From Aptenodytes patagonicus (taxonomy: Eukaryota; Chordata; Aves; Sphenisciformes; Spheniscidae): 64,000 bases of DNA. The stretch spans positions 77,700,155 through 77,764,154 of the forward strand of contig NC_134982.1 of the NCBI RefSeq assembly GCF_965638725.1. The letters run 5' to 3'. The notes under the pieces are model-generated. The model did not search any database. It saw only the letters and a program-made list of their open reading frames with translations, and was not told where the DNA came from. This document shows, in pieces, positions 59,601-64,000 of this stretch (position 1 is the stretch's first letter; the number at the start of each line of letters is the position of its first letter). The position numbers were made by a program, and so were the translations under genes.

Positions 59601-62600
59601 GGCGATAGCAACCTACAGAAAAATAAGGATGTCATTGCGTTACCACGGGGAGAGGCAGAAGGAAACACCTCCTGCTCTGTCTCCCAGGTGTTCCTTGTGC
59701 TCCTCTCCAAGTGACATCAAGCTAGTCATTGCGTGTGACCAAGTCAACATCCTGTAACAAGTGACCCTGAAAATCTTCACCACATCAACACTCTCATTAA
59801 CAAACACTGGAAGATAAACAGCTGCGTTTCACATTCTGGCATGCTAATAAAAGCAACCTGGATTTTTTTCCCCAATATACCCAGTTCCTCCACCTCATAC
59901 CAGCTTTAATGCAAACATAAACGTGAGCAGGAGTAGGGTGCTTTTGATTAGGCAAGCCACCTCAGGCATCCTGCTTGTCTTCAAACTCAGAACACTTTGG
60001 TGAAGTGAATTTAAGACAACAGTAAAGCAATTTCCCCAAGGATGCGCCACTCTGTGGGAAAGCTGTTGGGGCAGCTTTCTCACTGAAGATCTTGCAGGCT
60101 GCAGGCAGCAAGATCCTGCACCTTCTCAAAAGCCTCCCCACTCCCCTCATGATCTCCAGGTCCCTCCCTCCTCCCCATTTTCATTTTTAAGAGGAAACAG
60201 TTTGAGACAAGAAATTTCACTCTGCACATCGTCAGCTGACTTACGCTGTGTCTCCGGGCTCCTCGGCCAGGCTTTGCCCAGGGTCTCGAAGGCACAGATC
60301 AGGGACTCCATCTGCACCTCTTTCTCTCTCGTGTCCTCGTCCTCTTCATCATGCTTTGGTAAACCCGTGCCCATGCTCTCAAGAGAGTTCTGTGGAGGCC
60401 ATGGGGGGAAGGTATGATCGACAGAGGGATGAGGGCAGGCCACACACTTCAGTGCAATTCAGTCTTCCCTTGCAGTCTGTGCACGCCAGTCCTTGTACCC
60501 AGTCCGTGCCTCCATACAGACGGAGCACAGGCCCCCTTGGCCACCGGTAGCTCTGGCGCTATCGGCAGCCTGCAGAAGTGCACAGCAGGCTCGGTGGCCT
60601 TGCATCCAAACATCTCCCTGTGCTATACGAGTCCCACTTGCAGAGCTGCGAAGCACCGCAGATACTAAACAAAAGCACTCTACACAGCTTCCTAGGAGTC
60701 TCTTGCTGCCTGTAGAACAGCCAGGAATTAACTTTTAATGCTGTATTGGGGCAATGCTGGACACCACAGGAAGGACTATGCCTAGAGAACAGTTGGGCTA
60801 ATTCAGAATTTGGGCAGTAGAGGTATAACCCCCCCAGGGCTCACCCCAGGTCTGGTATTCAGGCCCACCAAGGATCTGGCTGAGTGTGGGGTATTCCTCA
60901 CATCAGCAGCCTTCTGAGCAGAAGCCTGGTGTGTACGTAACAGCATCAGCCAGACTGTCACCACTTGGGTGTTTTGTTTTGAAAGAGGGAAAACTCAAGA
61001 AGCTGAACTGTCACCTTCTTTATCATGGGAAAGACGGTATCTGCCAGCTCCTGGAACCGGTCTTCCTTTGTCGCCTGCAGCACCCCAGCCGCACAGCGCA
61101 GTGCCACCATCTTATACTTCAGGTTTTCTTTCCGACATTCTTTCAGGACAGCCTGGACAATATCATTGACGGTGGGCTGGCCAGGCACTGACTTCTGCAG
61201 CTCTGCACTGAAACACACAGCACACAGAAATGATCAGACCCACATTAATCCCTTCCCACAGATAGGAAGCAATTCCTGTGTCCAGGCACAGGGTTGCCTA
61301 CCAACAGTTGTAACTGAAGTTACACTCTGGTGCTCTTCTTCACTCCTACCCTGTCTGTTCTCCCTGTTTTTCTTTCCTGTCTTTCCTCATATGCTTCCAA
61401 TGCACTTTCCCCCCTCATTCTTCTTCAGCCTCTTCCTCTCTTTTCCCCTTTAAGGTGTCCATCCTTTCCCTTAGTCTCTTCTTTCTTCTTAGCAATTCGG
61501 GCCTCTCAACATCCTCTTCCTTGCCCTAAATCAACCATTTACCTCTGCAGGTCCCTCTGAAGCACCACTTGTCCCTCCCAGCTCTCACCAGTGACCCACA
61601 CATTGACAAGCGGAGTGGAGAGAGACTCCTCACATGCTGAGGGGAGATCAGGATGGCGTTCACAACTTTCTAGAGTCTCCTTAGCACCAGACAGGTGACA
61701 ACACTGTGCAACAACCTCCTTTTTGAGATCCCAGATCCTGAGGGTACCACCTCTTTCAAGACACTTACTTGCATGCAGAGACGACACTGGCAATGGCCTT
61801 TAACAGCTCCTCCTGCAATGAGTAAAACAGATACCACTGAGAAATGCTACACAGCCAAATGGCACAGTCCTGCCACACAGGGGAAACCTTTGTACTCCAC
61901 TGCAAGAGGTAGTGGAGAAATACACCCATGACACCAGCCTAGAGAAGGAACATCTGGCTCCTGCCACTCCTGCTGTAGAGGCTGCAGAGGACTTGGCTTT
62001 CCACTTGCACTGAACTGGCAGTGGAAAGGGGCCTTGTAGCACCTCTGAGCACAAGCTAGTACCCCTCAAGACCAGAATATGGTGTAGTGGAAGTAGTCTA
62101 AGTGGGAACCCAACTCCACCTACTTATCTTCCCTGCCATTTTTATGTCTGCTAAATGCCGGGCAAAGGCAGACTCCCTAAGCCAGAGTTCCTACACGTGC
62201 TGCTCTGCAGCACAGAACATTGCATTTCCTGGCTCGAGGGCCACATGCTGGTGCTCACAGCGATCCATGAGGTGCCAGTTCCTTTTTTACCTTCCCAGTC
62301 CAGGTTCTGCCTGGCAGGCCTTGCAGCAGTGCGGAGAGCACTATTCCCAGATGTGGTGGTACAAGGGACCCTGTCTGTTTGGCAACTGATGCCATGGCAG
62401 CTGCTCCCTGGGCTTTCATCTTCCAGGACTGGGACTGCAGAGCCTTCTGGGTAATGGTTATCAACTCCTGCATATACAGTCTGATGCCACCCTGAGTACC
62501 TGCACGTCAGAGGAAAAGCATAATTTTGCCACAAAAACCAAGACAAAAATCTGATCTTATTTAAAAAAACAAACAAACAAAAAAAAGCAGTTACAGATTT

Positions 62601-63937
62601 ATCTTTTTTTTGGTCATGAAACATATCAGCAAGGCCTACTTCAGGCACAGGAGTGAAGAATTCCTCCCAGGCTGACTGAAGATGGGTTCTGTTTTCTACA
62701 TGCTTCCAAACAAAATCTTTAGCATGTATCTAGACAAAGAGCTCGTCTCAGTCCTTCCATATGGCAGACACTAGACATTGTGTTAGTCTGTTTCTAAGGA
62801 ATATAACTTTCTTTTTTTCAAGAACAGGTCACAGGAAAACTTTTTTGCAGCTCCTTTCCCAAACGCCAGAAAAGTAATCTGGTGACTGAGGGACAAGATC
62901 TGAAATCAGGTCAGAGAAGGAGCCAGCAAAACCATTTCACCATGCATCCAGATCTTCCTCTACAGTCAGAAAGCATGGCAAAATAGCCCTTCTATAGCGT
63001 AGATTCATTCACTGAAGTTAAAATCACAGGCATCACCAGAGAGATCTCCAACCTGAGACACAGGCCAAAGTCTCCTGTAACTTCAGAGTGTGCAGCAGCC
63101 CTTAAAGGCTGGCATCAAAATTTCCAAAGATGTCCAGGTATCTGCGCCACGATCAGGGCCATATTACAGTGGCATTCAGTGCCTCACAATCTTTAAAATA
63201 CTTCTCCTGACTGTGTCTGTGTATGCTCAGCGATCAACACCTCTGTAATGATTTTAAATAGCCACAGAGAAGCTAACCTGCCAAAACTCATACAGTACAT
63301 CTTTAGCAAGGAAGAAAATGGAAACAAGCTTTCCACATCTCTTACCATGAGAACTCTGTATTTCCAAAATGGATTTCCAGAAAGCATGGTATTTCTTGCC
63401 CCATGCTTCCCAGAAAGCTTTTACCACTCTTAACACAACTTACCAGGTACATTTTCCTGCCAAACTTCAGTCCACAGAGTAGAATTCTCTTTCTCTCCTT
63501 TCTCTTCATCAGGAACCTCATGCATGCCAAGAAAAGCCAATGGCAGCACATGTTTGGCATGGTTCTTCACTACGTCTGGACTGTAGCGTCCCATAGCATG
63601 CACAGTTAAAGCACAGCCTGTTCTGTAAACTGGCTCTGAAGGAACAAAACAACCACACACTATGACTGGGAAGCAGGATTTTCCTTTAATAGCTTGCTCT
63701 GCCTCTTGGGAAGCAGAGGAATGCACACCATTGTATGATGATGCACAGGAAGTATTCAGCCAGTGAAACCAAGCATCACAATATAGAAATGTTTCTTTAC
63801 CAGCTTTTGCTATCACCAGGAACTTTTTCTGCACTGTATTCTGTAACTGAACACACGAAAAGCAACATACCTTCCTTCTCCATGTACCAACTGCTGAGTT
63901 TGTGCAGCAGCTTCTCAGTGCTACTGTCCCGGGAAGT
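56467..63937 (-). CDS. ECPAS: Proteasome adaptor ECM29, C-terminal exons (partial)
   Basis: ECPAS (KIAA0368, ECM29) is a HEAT-repeat scaffold of about 1845 residues. It binds the 26S proteasome and tethers it to endosomes, ER and motors, with a quality-control role in assembly. The ten last coding exons lie here in transcript order: 63937-63871, 63635-63444, 62499-62291, 61812-61769, 61207-61015, 60389-60245, 59612-59507, 59347-59259, 57515-57444 and 56606-56467. They join to 1257 nt, 418 codons plus TAA, with all phases consistent and all introns GT-AG. The rest lies beyond the right edge. Diagnostic blocks are [62 protein letters not shown] and the C-terminus [20 protein letters not shown]. 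No lesion is visible. Confidence 0.94.
57444..57515 (-). CDS. ECPAS: ECPAS exon (2nd from the end, 72 nt)
   Basis: It encodes [20 protein letters not shown] and KLQ, with the first Glu split across the previous intron. Donor GTGAGA. Confidence 0.93.
58422..58977 (+). mobile_element. Solo ERV LTR with 5-bp duplication in ECPAS intron
   Basis: The 556-bp LTR of the TGTCCTGG family starts TGTCCTGGTTTCGGC and ends GGTTAAACCACGACA. It is flanked by ACTCC at 58417-58421 and 58978-58982. It lies in the intron between the third- and second-last ECPAS exons, antisense to the gene. By eye it is very close to the copy at 10742, sharing long blocks such as the one at 58616-58690. Confidence 0.94.
59259..59347 (-). 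CDS. ECPAS: ECPAS exon (3rd from the end, 89 nt)
   Basis: It encodes [20 protein letters not shown] and TCSSITHSL with split codons at both ends. Acceptor CATTTGACAG, donor GTAAAT. Confidence 0.92.
59507..59612 (-). CDS. ECPAS: ECPAS exon (4th from the end)
   Basis: It encodes [20 protein letters not shown] and [14 protein letters not shown] plus two bases of Gly. Donor GTAATT. Confidence 0.94.
60245..60389 (-). CDS. ECPAS: ECPAS exon (5th from the end)
   Basis: It encodes [20 protein letters not shown] (an acidic linker) and then [20 protein letters not shown]. The acidic linker is the least conserved part; the [11 protein letters not shown] block fixes the identity. Confidence 0.93.
61015..61207 (-). 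CDS. ECPAS: ECPAS exon (6th from the end)
   Basis: It encodes [20 protein letters not shown], then [20 protein letters not shown] and [19 protein letters not shown]. It ends in phase 0 at GTGACA. Confidence 0.94.
61769..61812 (-). CDS. ECPAS: ECPAS exon (7th from the end, 44 nt)
   Basis: This microexon encodes [14 protein letters not shown] plus two bases of an Asn codon. Acceptor CTCATTGCAG, donor GTAAGT. It was found by homology and phase, not by open-frame length. Confidence 0.9.
62291..62499 (-). CDS. ECPAS: ECPAS exon (8th from the end)
   Basis: It encodes [20 protein letters not shown] to [10 protein letters not shown], among the most conserved parts of the family. The plausible open frame on the same strand starting further right is intronic and shifted. 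Confidence 0.94.
63444..63635 (-). CDS. ECPAS: ECPAS exon (9th from the end)
   Basis: It encodes [20 protein letters not shown] to [13 protein letters not shown]. Acceptor TTGTTCCTTCAG, donor GTAAGT. It ends one base into a Gly codon completed by the next exon. Confidence 0.9.
63871..63937 (-). CDS. ECPAS: ECPAS exon (10th from the end)
   Basis: It encodes [20 protein letters not shown] followed by KE, 67 nt, starting in phase 0 and ending one base into a Glu codon. Acceptor CCTGTTACAG, donor GTATGT. It is the first ECPAS exon inside the window. Confidence 0.85.
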
Positions 63938-64000
63938 CTGTAACAGGAAAGAGACTGAAATCACTCAAACACTTCAAAAAAAAAAAAAACCAACAAAAAA

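Noticed and set aside
60147-61453. Many 60-140 codon plus-strand frames opposite ECPAS exons
   Set aside because: They are complement-strand shadows of G+C-rich coding exons, with no family resemblance.

Overview
The window is vertebrate nuclear DNA, almost certainly from a bird. Its genes are split into short exons with canonical splice sites. The interspersed repeats are CR1 LINEs, which end in the ATTCTATGAT-type 3' tail typical of birds and reptiles, and several avian endogenous-retrovirus LTRs. Human orthologues of the three genes recognised lie on 9q31, a region that corresponds to the avian Z chromosome, so a Z location is likely (inference). The species cannot be named from the sequence.

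Layout. 1-570 is the cut end of a long LTR. 5030-16295 (minus strand) holds the complete coding sequence of PTGR1, prostaglandin reductase 1: nine coding exons, 326 codons plus stop, reconstructed with every splice phase consistent. 16296-31200 is intergenic and rich in repeats: an ERV LTR with a 4-bp duplication, a minus-strand ERV fragment (LTR, primer binding site and leader), two long CR1 copies, and two LTRs nested inside those CR1 copies. A CpG-rich promoter lies at about 30720-31520. The complete coding sequence of SMC2, the condensin core ATPase, follows on the plus strand at 31943-52176: 24 coding exons, 1213 codons plus stop. From the right edge to 56467 on the minus strand are the last ten coding exons (418 codons plus stop) of ECPAS/ECM29, the proteasome adaptor and scaffold. 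SMC2 and ECPAS converge tail to tail, with candidate poly(A) signals only about 400 bp apart.

The three genes do unrelated jobs: NADPH-dependent eicosanoid and alkenal reduction, mitotic chromosome condensation, and 26S proteasome scaffolding. Nothing suggests a shared pathway or an operon-like unit. The SMC2 promoter has an E2F-type site, which fits a cell-cycle gene. The most notable features are a GC-AG intron in SMC2, two changes in a conserved SMC2 hinge loop, LTRs nested in CR1 elements, a consistently antisense orientation of the intronic repeats, and a repeat-built long LTR that carries a similar long antisense open frame in two copies. I found no tRNA, rRNA, CRISPR array or bacterial-type system, and no wholly new system that I could defend.
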